A program made the position numbers and the translations under genes. From positions 62,001 through 126,000 of the forward strand of contig JAAKBF010000107.1 in assembly GCA_012656075.1 (NCBI GenBank): 64,000 bases of DNA. Direction: 5' to 3'. Position 1 is the stretch's first letter, and every line of letters starts with the position of its first letter. The notes below the pieces were generated by a model. The model saw only the letters and a list, made by a program, of their open reading frames with translations, ran no database searches and was not told where the DNA came from. This DNA is from Phytophthora hibernalis (taxonomy: Eukaryota; Oomycota; Peronosporomycetes; Peronosporales; Peronosporaceae). Positions 21,360 through 31,080 of this stretch are shown here, in pieces.

Positions 21360-23240
21360 GTTGGCAGCAGATACCATTTGAGGATTCGAGCTGTAGCAAA
21401 TTATTAAGTTACTTACGGATTTCATACACTTGATATGTGGGTCCTCTCCATCACTGGTTTCAAGCCATTGCACCAGTTCTCGTGCCGTTGGGCGATTCGC
21501 CGGGTCGATCGCCAAACACGCCAGTCAAGTTGTAAGATGTGCAGAGGACAAGTCGGCGAGAAGCTGGGACGAAGCTTACCCGCCATCACATCCTGCAAAA
21601 TGTAGAATGGCTTTGGCATCCCACCGCACTCTGTCAAAGTGTTGGAGTATGGAGACTTCCCTGTATCCAACTCCGACAGCACCACGCCAAAAGAGTAGAT
21701 GTCTGCTTGTTCAGTATAGCGCTTGCCTACGAGAACTTCCGGAGCTGTCCAGTAAGGCGTTCCGATGCCCCCGTCATGGTCAATTCAGCCCAATCACGAC
21801 TAACGCCGAAGTCAATCAGCTTTGGCTCTAGTTCTTCTGTCAGTAGGATATTGCTTGACTTCAGGTCACGATGGATTAGAGATGGTGCGACCATGAAGGT
21901 ACTCCAGCGCTTGAGCGATTCCGATGGCCATGTGAAGTTTGCCCTTCCACCAGGACAGCTCGCTCCCCTCAAGTTTCAGATACTGTTGGAGACTCCCCTT
22001 GGGCAAGTACTCAAGCACCATCACTAAATTGTTGAAAGTATTCCACGCTACTCCAATGAACTCGACGATGTGCAGGTGAACAAGACTGGCACCAAGGTCA
22101 ATTTCCTCGCCAAAAGCTAAGACATTATGCGCCTTTTACTCCTTGCTCTGCAACAGTCTCTTGACGGCCACTTTTCGTCCGTTGTACTCACAGATCCAAA
22201 TTTCTCCGGACGCTCCCTTGGACAGCGCTTTTGAAAGACCAAGCTGTCGAATGGCATGTATTTATCTTGGAGGTGTTCGCTACCGAGCAGGATCTTGAGT
22301 GTCTTGTTGGAGCCTGCACTTTCGTAATGGACGATCGGAATCAGCAGGATTTGATCAAAACCTGAATCTTGAGCGAACTCTTGTTGCAACCACGTCGTGA
22401 CCCATGCACTCCCACTCGGTTTGGTCGTGTTAGCAGCCATGAACGCGTCCGTGAACTCATCTCTCCTATGACAAGGTACGGTCAAGGAAGCGTACCCCGA
22501 GGGACACACATCCCAGGCTGGGTGTTCTGAGCTAGTCACTGTGTGCACCGAGTAGACGGAGAATGTAATATTCCCACCAAACTGCTCGACATCCTGCGTC
22601 CACGTGTGGTCTCGAAACCGCAGCTCCGGGACCATGTCTGGGTCTCCTCCAGTCGACCACATCATGCCTAAGAAGTCTCCGGCCCCTGGATCTTCAAAGG
22701 TATTAATATCAGCCACACATCGAGAGGCATTCAGGATCTGGTACCCGGTGCACTACACCGGTACTGCACCGTGCAATACTTTTGTAAAGTAGGCATCCAC
22801 TTCGTCAGGCTGCGAGCAGTTGAGGAAGGTGCAATCCACATTGGCCACCTCGTACTTGGGGATGGGGATGCCGGCCATCGTGTAGTTTTCTAGGGTCCAG
22901 ATCTGCACGGGTTCATTGCCAGGAGAGATGCCAAAGCCTGAGTCCCAAAGCACCGCACGTTGGACAAGTCCCGGGAGACTGTGAAAGTTGATGTTCAGTG
23001 GCTCCAGTCGGTTGGTCACCGCTGTAGGGATCGACGCGAGTTGGCTTGGGCGCGTGAGTCTCCAGCCTTGTAGCGCACGTAAAACTGCTGGGCGATGTCG
23101 GAATTGGAACCGTCGAAGACGAACGACGAGTTTTCGGACGCAGAGGAGGAAGTCGCGGCCAAACTCTGGAACGCGATGGTCTGAGAGCGTACGACGCCCC
23201 AAAGCGAGCCAAAGAGCATTGGGAGGACGAGCACCGCCAT
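21246..23240 (-). pseudogene. Receptor-like TKL-type kinase paralogue lacking the transmembrane segment (kinase 2)
   Basis: Convergent paralogue of kinase 1. ATG 23240 gives a signal peptide (VLVLPMLFGSLWGVVRSQ) and the same ectodomain (FVFDGSNSDIAQQFYV, AVLWDSGFGISPGNEP). Kinase motifs follow: KVAVKRLLQ, HRDLKSSNILL, LIDFGVSR, SFGVVLSELDTGK, and a C-lobe end near ACLAIDPANRPTARELVQ. Lesions: a frame change near 23070, an in-frame TAG at 22753-22755, a change near 22120, and others at about 21895, in the G-run about 21767-21771 and near 21530. The helix, the stop-transfer and about 85 juxtamembrane residues of kinase 1 are absent: DQILLIPIVHYESAGSNKTL runs straight through in frame, so the deletion is clean. 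The open frame after the kinase domain continues to 21246, overlapping the 3' end of kinase 1 on the other strand. Confidence 0.8.
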
Positions 23241-23258
23241 GGCCGTCGTCCCACGTGG

Positions 23259-23272
23259 GAAATCTCGGAATG
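23259..23272 (-). promoter_or_regulatory. Oomycete initiator element of kinase 2
   Basis: On the minus strand CATTCCGAGATTTC is a full match to the CATTYBNNNWTTTY core of the oomycete Inr. It ends 19 bases before ATG 23240. It supports this as the genuine 5' end and shows that kinase 2, unlike kinase 1, retained its promoter. Confidence 0.55.
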
Positions 23273-23650
23273 GGAAGGCGTCGGTGGGTCAATGGCAGAG
23301 ATCGACAGAGATATCACTCCACTTGAATCTGCTGAGTTGGACTCGACACATCACGGAGGAAAGCGAAATGGCTCCACAGTCTGCACCGACAGTGGACTCC
23401 ACTGTCTGCACCGAGACGGACAGCGTTGTGCGTTCTGGTGTGAGTATATATCCTAGATCTAGATGCTGGAGGAACGTACAATACAGTAATCGTGTCTGTC
23501 GAATGCATTCTTTTCATTGACAGTGTCGGTGCTTGTTAGCTTGGCGTTATGCAGACGTCAGCTGTCGACCCTGCGCCATCCAAAAGTGTAGGTTGAAGTG
23601 GTCGTGTGCTCGTCCAAACTTCATGGGTACATTCAGCACACCTGCTGAAA
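23273..23650. other. Spacer upstream of kinase 2
   Basis: About 380 bases upstream of kinase 2. No gene or repeat recognised. It presumably carries the remaining promoter sequence. Confidence 0.35.
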
Positions 23651-23654
23651 GCGA

Positions 23655-24005
23655 TTGCTATGAAAATTGAAAAGTCATAAATAGAAACATGTTCGTGAGG
23701 GTACGGAAACCGTACAGGATAAGGGCATATTTTACAATAGCAACTCATACTTACCTGACTGGTGCTTGACGTTGCTCAATGAGGGCGTTGACATGAGCCG
23801 GAGCAGGCCCCTTGCACTCCGGTGCTGTAAGGGTTCAGGAATGCTCTTTTGAGTAATTCCACAGTAGAATTTTTGTCAGCGGGGGCGAGCGCGTGCGCCG
23901 CCCCACCTATCATTTGTCATTTTATCTTCAATATTAAAAATGACCTTTAGATATCTTCCCTGTAGACCCTTGCAAATGTGATATTTTAGAAAAAATAAGA
24001 AAACT
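23655..24005 (-). repeat. Left arm of a large inverted repeat (dispersed repeat family, copy 1)
   Basis: Positions about 23739-23907 are nearly identical, in inverted orientation, to 28258-28428. Weaker similarity extends outward to about 23655. On the minus strand it reads outward and ends its well-conserved part in CAGTCAG/GTAAGTATG, a strong 5' splice-site match. Traces of protein coding are visible (DKMTNDRWGGARARP, ADKNSTVELLK, then in another frame RLMSTPS), with a frame break shared with the right arm. A more diverged copy lies at 30727-31080. Confidence 0.7.
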
Positions 24006-24945
24006 ACCGTATAAATCGGATTGAGTGAGACAGACTGATACAATGCGACAGTGGTAAAAACTAAATCAATTAACTCTCTGGGCATGATTAGTTGGAGGGG
24101 TCGGGTGGCGCCGCCGCTTCGCTGCGGCGGGATTTTATAGAAGGCGGGTAATGGAGCCCAGGATTTGTGTACATGATGTCATCAGGATTATAACAACCTG
24201 TCTAACAAGATAACATTATCACCAGATGGGAAAAATTTGCGCGAGGACGAGAAAGATACGCAAGATACAGGACATGTGGCCGCGAACAATGAACAGGATT
24301 CCACCAGGAGTGTTGAATGACTATTCCAGGACTTACTCTTCTTTCGCTTAAACTGCCAAGTCATTCGGCATGGTGACAGGAATTGTTTCCAGAGGCCATG
24401 CACAAGATAGATAGCGACATGTATTCATCAAGCAAACCAGCGTGTGTGGGCAACTCTGGAGAGCTGCTAAACGTGTACAGCTTAACTAAGAGCTTGTCTG
24501 TAACTTGGGTTGGACGGATGTCATCGTCCGCTGACTCTTGAGTTCCGACTGCCGGGGCCATGCCCTCATCAAGCAGGCCCTGCACCCTGTCTTTGCTGCG
24601 TTCTTGATAGGTGATATCAAGCGTCCTTTCAAGATGTAGTAGAACAGCCCAAACCGACGCTGGGGCAGAGAGTTATCGCTCATGTCGTTCATGATCCCTT
24701 GCACCACTTGACGCATGAACATCCAGCATACAAACACCCCACAGCTGAATTGGTCGAACTGGATGGGGTTGTTGTGTAGCACCACTTCATAGTTTTTGAG
24801 CCCGTGGAACTTAAGATACGTGGACACCCAATTTGCAGCCCGCACGTATCCTTTTTGATTGAGAGGGTAATAGTAATTAAAATAGTAAATCCTTTGAGCG
24901 GACACCTTAACTGTAGCGCGATACACCGACGTGTACCCAAGTTAC

Positions 24946-25015
24946 ATAAAGAGTGACATCCGTCACACTTTTTAACTTAAATAAAGAGTGACATCCGTCA
25001 CACTTTAGTGTCCAT
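24946..25015. repeat. 35-bp tandem duplication
   Basis: ATAAAGAGTGACATCCGTCA is followed by CACTTT at 24946 and again at 24981 (period 35). The duplicated unit contains the near-palindrome GTGACATCCGTCAC. The unit length is not a multiple of three, so it shifts the Ulp1-domain frame. Confidence 0.7.
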
Positions 25016-25060
25016 GGTACATGGTACCGGTTGGCTGTGAGCCAACCATGGACGCTCTTT
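24986..25060 (+). repeat. Inverted-repeat copy A (GTGACATCCGTCAC / CCATGGTACATGGTACC motif)
   Basis: About 75 bases, inverted relative to 29005-29081 with few mismatches. It contains nested palindromes (CCATGGTACATGG and GGTTGGCTGTGAGCCAACC) and codes, on the minus strand, for VHGWLTANRYHVPWTLK of the Ulp1 region. The partner at 29 kb keeps the same reading, so part of the protease gene has been duplicated in inverted orientation. Confidence 0.6.
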
Positions 25061-25729
25061 AGCAAGTACGACAGCGGAAACAGGACCCTTAACATATATT
25101 GCTTCGCTGGCATAATTTCATCGTCGTCGGAGGCGACACATGTATCACCGGCGCCAAGTCTATCTGCCTCGGATGATACTGTATCGCTCGATTCCCATGG
25201 ACTGAACGCTGGGGTCTGGCGATTTAGACGAGTCCCCATGCGGTGGCACTGGCCCTGAAAAAGTTGCCGACATCCGGCAACGACAGTGAGCTACTTGATG
25301 CGGCAGGTTTGTCCGTCTTTTTTATTGTCGCAAGCCACAGCGAGGTTCAATCCAGTCACCTTTGGGTGATTGGCCGAGTGGTCCACAACGTTTTTATCAT
25401 TAATTATTATTACTGCTGGCCGAACGGAAGCAGTACCTCGACTAGCGATGGCGTGAACGCCAATACGTAGTCTTCAGCAGTGACCCAGTCCTCGACGTCC
25501 GTCATTTTGTCAGCAAAATCGTCCGAATAGCTGCATGCGCGTCAGTCGGCTCGTCCACCTTCAGGTAGTTGCGGAGCTTCGGCCGTGGCTGGCGAGCTGG
25601 CAAGCTATCAGCTGAGACCGGGATCTATGTAAATATACATTCTATGTCGCGACAAATAACGCGACAGATAACCTCCTCTGTCGCTGTCGCGACCTCCATC
25701 TTGTTAGTGTCCTCAATTGACACATTAGC

Positions 25730-26641
25730 CGGATCTGCGCTCGACTCCTCAGCCTGACTGAACGGTTGTCCACAAGACATCGCCTGATATTGGTCCACGT
25801 GCTGACTGCAGCCATAACCATTCACGCCATGGGTGGCGTACTTAGTCCGCGTCCGGTGGTAGTCAAGGGATCCGTTGGCCAAGCCGTCGGTAGTCCTTTT
25901 TAGGAGTCGGTCTCTGTGCATCAGTTCTTAGTGCTCGAATTGGTGGAGTAGTCGTCGCATTTTGTTGCGCATCTACCGCAAGCGGTCATTGTTGCAGGCG
26001 TAGTGTCCTCGAACCTGCTCAATAATCAGTGCGATGTCTCCTATCACAACAAGTCTCCGTGCGCCGTGGTGCAATGCATCGCCAAGACCTTCAATACGGG
26101 CAATATATTCGGCGGTATTGTTAGTGTAACTCGTGCTACTAAGGTACCGAGCAACGTTGAACTTACTCACTATTGCTACGTCAAACCGCGTAGCGCCGAC
26201 ACAAGCTGTGTATCCACTCGCTGTCGAACTTCTGCGGCATGTTCCGTCAAAGTACAGTGTCCATGTGGGGCCTTCGCTGGCATCCTCCATCTGCACGTCG
26301 AGGTTCGGGCTCGTAATCGGAGGTTCATCGGTCGTTGGACGTTCGTCGTTTATCACATTTCTTGCAGGCGTCCTCGTCGCCGATGCTGCTGTCGCGTATC
26401 CAGTGGTCTCCTCTACTGGCAAAAGCATCGGTACATGCGTCGTCGTAGATTCTGCTGCTACTACAGTATCGAGGCCGGTCGGAAGCGGCGGCTCATGCGA
26501 GCTGCTACTAGGTCTCACTGACCTCGTAAAGTACTTTGCGGTGCCGTGTTGCTGGGCGCCCACCTTGTCGGGACGCGCACTCTGTGTGACGCAGTAGGTA
26601 GACAGCGGCTGGGTCGACGGCACGGGCTCAGTTCCCGACAC
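25730..26641 (-). pseudogene. RNase H domain of a retroelement or composite transposon
   Basis: Minus-strand frame 26641-25973, continued in other frames to about 25730. A Ser/Thr/Pro-rich lead is followed by a type I RNase H fold: WTLYFDGTCRRSSTASGYTA (catalytic Asp), NNTAEYIARIEGLGDAL (catalytic Glu), LVVIGDIALIIEQVRG (third Asp, with Ile in place of the usual Ser) and, after a frame change near 25970, HRDRLLKRTTDGLANGSLDY, which matches the closing H-x2-R-x2-N-x2-AD-x-LAN motif. No reverse transcriptase or integrase is seen alongside. Such domains occur at the C-terminus of oomycete LINEs and in gag-pol-like proteins. The frame is broken and likely inactive. Confidence 0.65.
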
Positions 26642-27690
26642 GCATGTGGTGCCGGACGAGATGATGCAGCAGTTCTCGAAGCTGCTGCTGGATCTGGTGG
26701 CCTTGTCCTGGTCGTCGTCAATGTCAGCGTTGATCTAGATGGCGCTGACATAGGTATCGCCGCGCTCTCCGTGAATGAATTGGTTGTCGCTGCGCTCTCC
26801 GTGGGTGAATTGTCGTCGTGCGCATGGTCGAGCTCACGGGCATGTACGCGATCATGCGGTGGAGGAAGGCGGACGTGTGGTCATCAGCACGCAGCTCCAA
26901 GTCAGAATATTCTTCTGGGGGCGGAGCGGGTGACGGATCCACACACCGGCGATTGTGGCCGCTCAGCAGCGTGGTCGGTTTTGTCACCGGGCTGCTGGAA
27001 GTCCTGCGAAGCTAGGGGAACACAAAGACGAGGACGATTGGCACGCCACGACCGAGGGAACTAGTGTGGTATGTGGCTGAGTCTGGGGAGGATATCGGCG
27101 TGTCACCGTGGGTTCTCCTTCAGCCGCCGGTGTGTCTGGTGGTGGTAGCTGCTGTGTCCTGGGTGCGGCACCGGAAGTGATCGGCGCTGTTCACCAGTAG
27201 AGGTTGTGCCTCGTTGTCGCTGCCCGGTGGGCGAACGACGCGGTCCAGGCGCATTCGATGTGGAACACGTCCGTGAAAATGCGGTCACGGTGCTGCCAGC
27301 GTCGATGGTGGTGCATATCTGCAAACTACGGCATCGAGAAGTTGCATACGATGCACAACGCGATCGAGGTCGCGGTGAGAGCGAGCAATGACAGCTTCTC
27401 CAGCAGCGAGACAGCGGCTGCGGGGTGTCGCTCCCATCAACGGCTGATCGTGAGCCATGACGCTCGCACGTCCAGTCGTCGGAAACCAATGGCAACGCGG
27501 CAGCAGGTGGCGCGGCGACGACATCGTCGGCGTCTCGTACAACATCGTAGAGGTCGCGGGCAGCTTGGGCGTCATCGTTGTGGGCGTTGGCGGATTTATC
27601 TCGGACGGCATGGACGGCAGCAGCGGACTGTTCGCCACTGAGCACGAATAGCCAGTCGCAGGTGGCCGGTGGCGCTACCCTAGTAGGCAC
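26642..27690 (-). pseudogene. Ser/Pro/Arg-rich coding relic upstream of the RNase H domain
   Basis: Long overlapping minus-strand frames (27690-27103, 27638-27285, 26987-26724) that switch from one to another, with Pro/Ser/Thr/Arg-rich content. They lead toward the RNase H domain and are probably the decayed N-terminal or linker part of the same protein. No domain is recognised, so the function is not assigned. Confidence 0.35.
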
Positions 27691-28257
27691 TCACGTAGGC
27701 GTCGTCGCATCGGTCGTTGTTTGCTCAAGAAGTCGTTGTCGAGAGAATTTTTTAATGCGTACAGAAAATGCATTCTACACCAGAAAAAGGTCCTGTAAAT
27801 GCTGTGAATACGTCCTGCACAGCATTCTAACCCCCATTTTCCGTTTTAGACCTTGACGTGCTCGATACAAGTCGGAGATGCATCATACTCAATACAAGCC
27901 AGGCTCGGTGATCAACAATATAGATGGTGTTGTTTTGATATTTCTTCGAAGTGAAGTTCTTAAAAATCATCGTAAATCTGTTAAAGTGTCTTGCGAATGG
28001 CCCTGCAGCTGCAGGGCATTCTGTCTGATTTAGGATGCATTTTCTGTACTCATAAATTCCCCCGCTGTCGAGAGACGCGAAATAAGTCGTCGTCGTTGCG
28101 CGCCGTCACCGCGCTCGAGACCGTGATGCTCACCCGCTACTGCGAACCACTGGACATCCGCGAACAACGAGAATATCGCCATTGACTCTCGCAGTCAACA
28201 CACGAGTAGAATATTGCTAAACAAAGGATATAATAGAATGTTTAGGGAAACGAAGAG
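27691..28257. other. Spacer inside the inverted-repeat region
   Basis: AT-rich, only short frames. No feature recognised. Confidence 0.3.
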
Positions 28258-28500
28258 GAGGTGGGGGCGGCGCACGCGCTCGCCCCGCTGACAAAAATTC
28301 TACTGTGGAATTACTCAAAAGAGCATTCCTGAACCCTTACAGCACCGGAGTGCAAGGGGCCTGCTCCGGCTCATGTCAACGCCCTCATTGAGCAACGTCA
28401 AGCACCAGTCAGGTAAGTATGAGTTGCTGTTGTAAAAATGGCTTTGGCCTGTACGTTTGTATCACCCTCACGGACAAGTTTACATTTACAGCGTATTTTG
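28258..28500 (+). repeat. Right arm of the large inverted repeat (copy 2)
   Basis: Inverted partner of 23655-23907. High identity runs from GGTGGGGGCGGCGCACGC (28260) through GTCAAGCACCAGTCAG to GTAAGTATGAGTTGC; past that point similarity drops but remains traceable to about 28490. The inner end stops abruptly at the CACCT/AGGTG junction in both arms. The distance between inner ends is about 4.35 kb. Confidence 0.7.
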
Positions 28501-29004
28501 CAGATATTTTGCCGAACGTTGGTAAGTCTGGTAGTGACTGCATGGCCTCTAAGCTTATTGCATTTGGTCAAACCAAGCTTGAATTCGTAGACGACTGCAT
28601 GTTGGAAACGGTGCTCTTTATTTTTGACCCAACAGTATTCAATACGTTTCTTCGTTGCTGCTGTTGTACAGTGTGTAAAATATAAGCACGAGCGAAGAAC
28701 ACTGTTGGTTTCTGCCATAAACACAACAAACTTACGTACACATTATGGTACACACCCAAGCGTAGCTCATCACGCTTCCAAACTTGGGGATGCAAACATA
28801 GGCCCGAGATACCGGTCGTCATGTCGTGCTCCTCCCCATGTGTGACGGCGTCACACATCACCTTGCCTTGAGGAAGCGTAAGAGAGCAAAGGCTCTCAGT
28901 GAACGATAAGTTCACAGTTTCCGGCCTAAGAGAACTGTCTGCGGGTTTGATAGCTGAGTTAAGCTTGTGGCATACAAAATCTAAGTCACCTATAGTAAAA
29001 ACAA

Positions 29005-29081
29005 AAGAGCGTTCATGGTTGGCTCACAGCCAACCGGTACCATGTACCATGGACTCTAAAGCGTGACATCCGTCATACTCC
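29005..29081 (-). repeat. Inverted-repeat copy B, partner of 24986-25060
   Basis: Reads AAGAGCGTTCATGGTTGG onward, the reverse complement of copy A. In the plus-strand frame it encodes VHGWLTANRYHVPWTLK, then diverges. The similarity covers only about 75 bases, with unrelated flanks. The region on either side (28500-29560) holds no other gene I can recognise. Confidence 0.6.
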
Positions 29082-29569
29082 GTTACACCTTTATAAAAAG
29101 ATCAACATGACATCGTCTGGGACGGGTTAGCCTGAAAAGCACCACTCGACCCCGCAGCGAGGGCAAACTTTCTTCCTTTTCGCACGTCTTGCTGTTGTGG
29201 TTAGTCAAGCCTCTGTGACTAGTCATCGGATGCCTCCATGTTCTTACGCCGACGCTTTTGTTGCGAGCAGGTGCTTCAGAAACCGGCGTGGTCATAAGAT
29301 GCGATACAATAGATAAAGGATCGCTAAACAACCAGTGAGTTGAAACGTCAGTTGTGAGGGAGAGCAATTTGTTAACAGATTAAGCGCAAATGATATGATG
29401 GTGGAATAGCTCCAAACCCGAACCTCAATGGATAGCCGAAACGTTTAATGCTCCCGCTTCATGTTGAGCGTCGCTGAAAACCTTATAAACTGTACATAAG
29501 AATAACGTGTTCTAGCCTCACTTTGAACCACCGATGTACCAGTTTCGAGGCAACCTGTAACTGACCCAT

Positions 29570-30645
29570 GAAATGCAGAAGTTCGAGTCTGTTTTGGACT
29601 GACGCGCGGCCTGCGCCACCTGCGGAAGTTAAACCCGTCCAACACAACCGCGATGTTTCACGCGCCGGTGAACAAGGGTGGTCTCAGCTTCGTGCCGCTT
29701 GTGACCCTTCGCGCCGTCGTGCTAGCACGCAGAGTAGTGAGATGCGCGCTATATGTGGAGCAGGCAGATCCCTTTTTCGCGCGGCGGTGGACACAGCGAC
29801 GCCTTGCTTCCCTTCGGCTTAAAGCACGGGTTGACTGAGCGCCAATGCGCTCGGTGGTTTGGTGTTGGGACGAGCGTGGAGACTAGACGGGTCGCCACCA
29901 ACGTTACACCCGTCACGAGACGCTACCCATGCACTACGGCACTCCATTGGCAACTCCCGGGTCATTGACGGTCATCACGATCATGTGCTCGCCATGAATA
30001 TGTCGGCGATGGACCTAGTCGTGTCCAAGCCGAAGAACCAGCTGACGGCATGCTTCGATGCGCATGTCGAAGGCCTATCCGGCCGTGCGCTGCGCCCTGA
30101 CATCCGGCTCTTTGACGCTGCCACGAGGGCAGCATACATCTGCGATCTGGCAATTGCGTATGAGTCGCAACATGCAGATGACGTCGCCACCGGCAACATG
30201 CGCGTGCGATACGCCGAGAAGGTGGCCAAATACCAACGCGCCAAGGAGTATCTGGTGGTGTTAGGTTGGTGTGTCCATCTGTCAGCAGTGGTGTACTGCG
30301 CACTTGGCGCCGTAATACCGTCGAATTTCAAAGTGCTAACAGAGCGCCTCCGTTTTACCAAACGCGCCGCCTTCTAGCTGAGCCGGCGCATCTCCGTGAA
30401 GTGTGTCTATGCCAGCTACTGCATGTGGTGGCTGCACGCGGGTGAGATCAACAGCGAAGACACGTCCAGGAACCCAACGCCGACCACAACAGCTGCGACA
30501 TCATCAACGTCAGAGACTACCACGCCAGAGGCAACCACGACCGACCGACCACGACGAACATACAACGAATTGGGGACCACCGCGTGCAGGAACACATGCT
30601 CCGCACCCATTAGCGCCGACGCGACAATGTAACATCACGGGACAC
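29570..30645 (+). mobile_element. 3' fragment of an R2-type LINE with restriction-like endonuclease (copy a, internal deletion)
   Basis: Homologous to the longer copy at 48880-50560. It starts in the post-RT region (RGLRHLR..., FHAPVNKGGLSFVPLV in frame pieces), jumps an internal deletion at about 29722, then runs through the zinc-knuckle-like stretch and DHVLA motif into an open frame (29859-30377) with the restriction-like endonuclease: ALRPDIRLFDAATRAAYICD, LAIAYES and KVAKYQRAKEYL, fitting the PD-(D/E)xK layout of R2/NeSL/Utopia-class LINEs. After it comes a Thr-rich tail to about 30632. The deletion and missing RT make it a dead copy, but its endonuclease frame is the best preserved in the window. 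Confidence 0.7.
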
Positions 30646-30726
30646 ATTGTGTACCCATCCGACATAGTTTTAGCAGACATGCATACACAGGGTGACTACA
30701 AATTGGCAACAATACACGTATTAAAA

Positions 30727-31080
30727 ATGGAGGGCGTTGACATGAGCCGGATCAGACCCCCTGTACTCCGGTTATGCCAGGGTTCAGGAATGTTTTTGAG
30801 TAAGTCCACAACTGATTTTTTGTCAGCGGGGTGAGCGCGTGCGCCGCCCCACCCAATCATTTTATCTTTGTTTTTACTATTTTCACTAAGACGTTTGTCT
30901 AATTCTTCTAACTTCATCGATTTATTTTGATAGCACAGTGATATGTTTGTACGAGTAAAATGCCAATTGGTCTAATTAACGCAAGGTGATTTGTGTATTG
31001 ATATAGCACAAGCGAAACACTAGATAACCAGGCTCTGCAAATTTGACATTTTAGGGAAAACATGTCGAAAAATAAGAAAA
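30727..31080 (-). repeat. Diverged third copy of the inverted-repeat family
   Basis: GGAGGGCGTTGACATGAGCC to the CGCGTGCGCCGCCCCACC stretch and on to TGCAAATTTGACATTTTAG parallels 23780-24000 in the same orientation. On the minus strand it keeps a single open frame over the part broken in copies 1 and 2 (DKKSVVDLLKNIPEPWHNRS then GGLIRLMSTPS), showing that the family derives from coding sequence and that the other two share a frame-breaking indel. Confidence 0.6.

Larger units (their letters stand above)
24486..25239 (-). pseudogene. Ulp1-like (C48) cysteine protease domain, transposon-associated, degenerate
   Basis: Minus-strand frames 25239-24907 and 24926-24486. The first contains SVHGWLTANRYHVPWTLK, consistent with the opening of a Ulp1 domain. 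The second has RIYYFNYYYPLNQKGYVRAA, WVSTYLKFHGL and FDQFSCGVFVCWMFMRQV, where Gln and Cys match the oxyanion-hole Gln and nucleophile Cys of C48 peptidases (Q-x-x-x-CG). The acidic triad residue, normally in 'YFDS', is Asn here (YYFNYYYP). A 35-base tandem duplication at 24946-25015 throws the two parts out of frame. Ulp1 domains like this occur in several eukaryotic DNA transposon families, where they are thought to act on SUMO-like conjugates. Whether this belongs to the same element as the RNase H to the right is uncertain. Confidence 0.6.

Noticed and set aside
21386..21411. Possible intron (GTAAGTAA...CTACAG) in the 3' end of kinase 2
   Set aside because: Only 26 bases long, too short for an oomycete spliceosomal intron, and removal does not improve the protein.
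25730..27690. Full LTR retrotransposon around the RNase H domain
   Set aside because: No reverse transcriptase, integrase or direct long terminal repeats were found; the flanking repeats are inverted.
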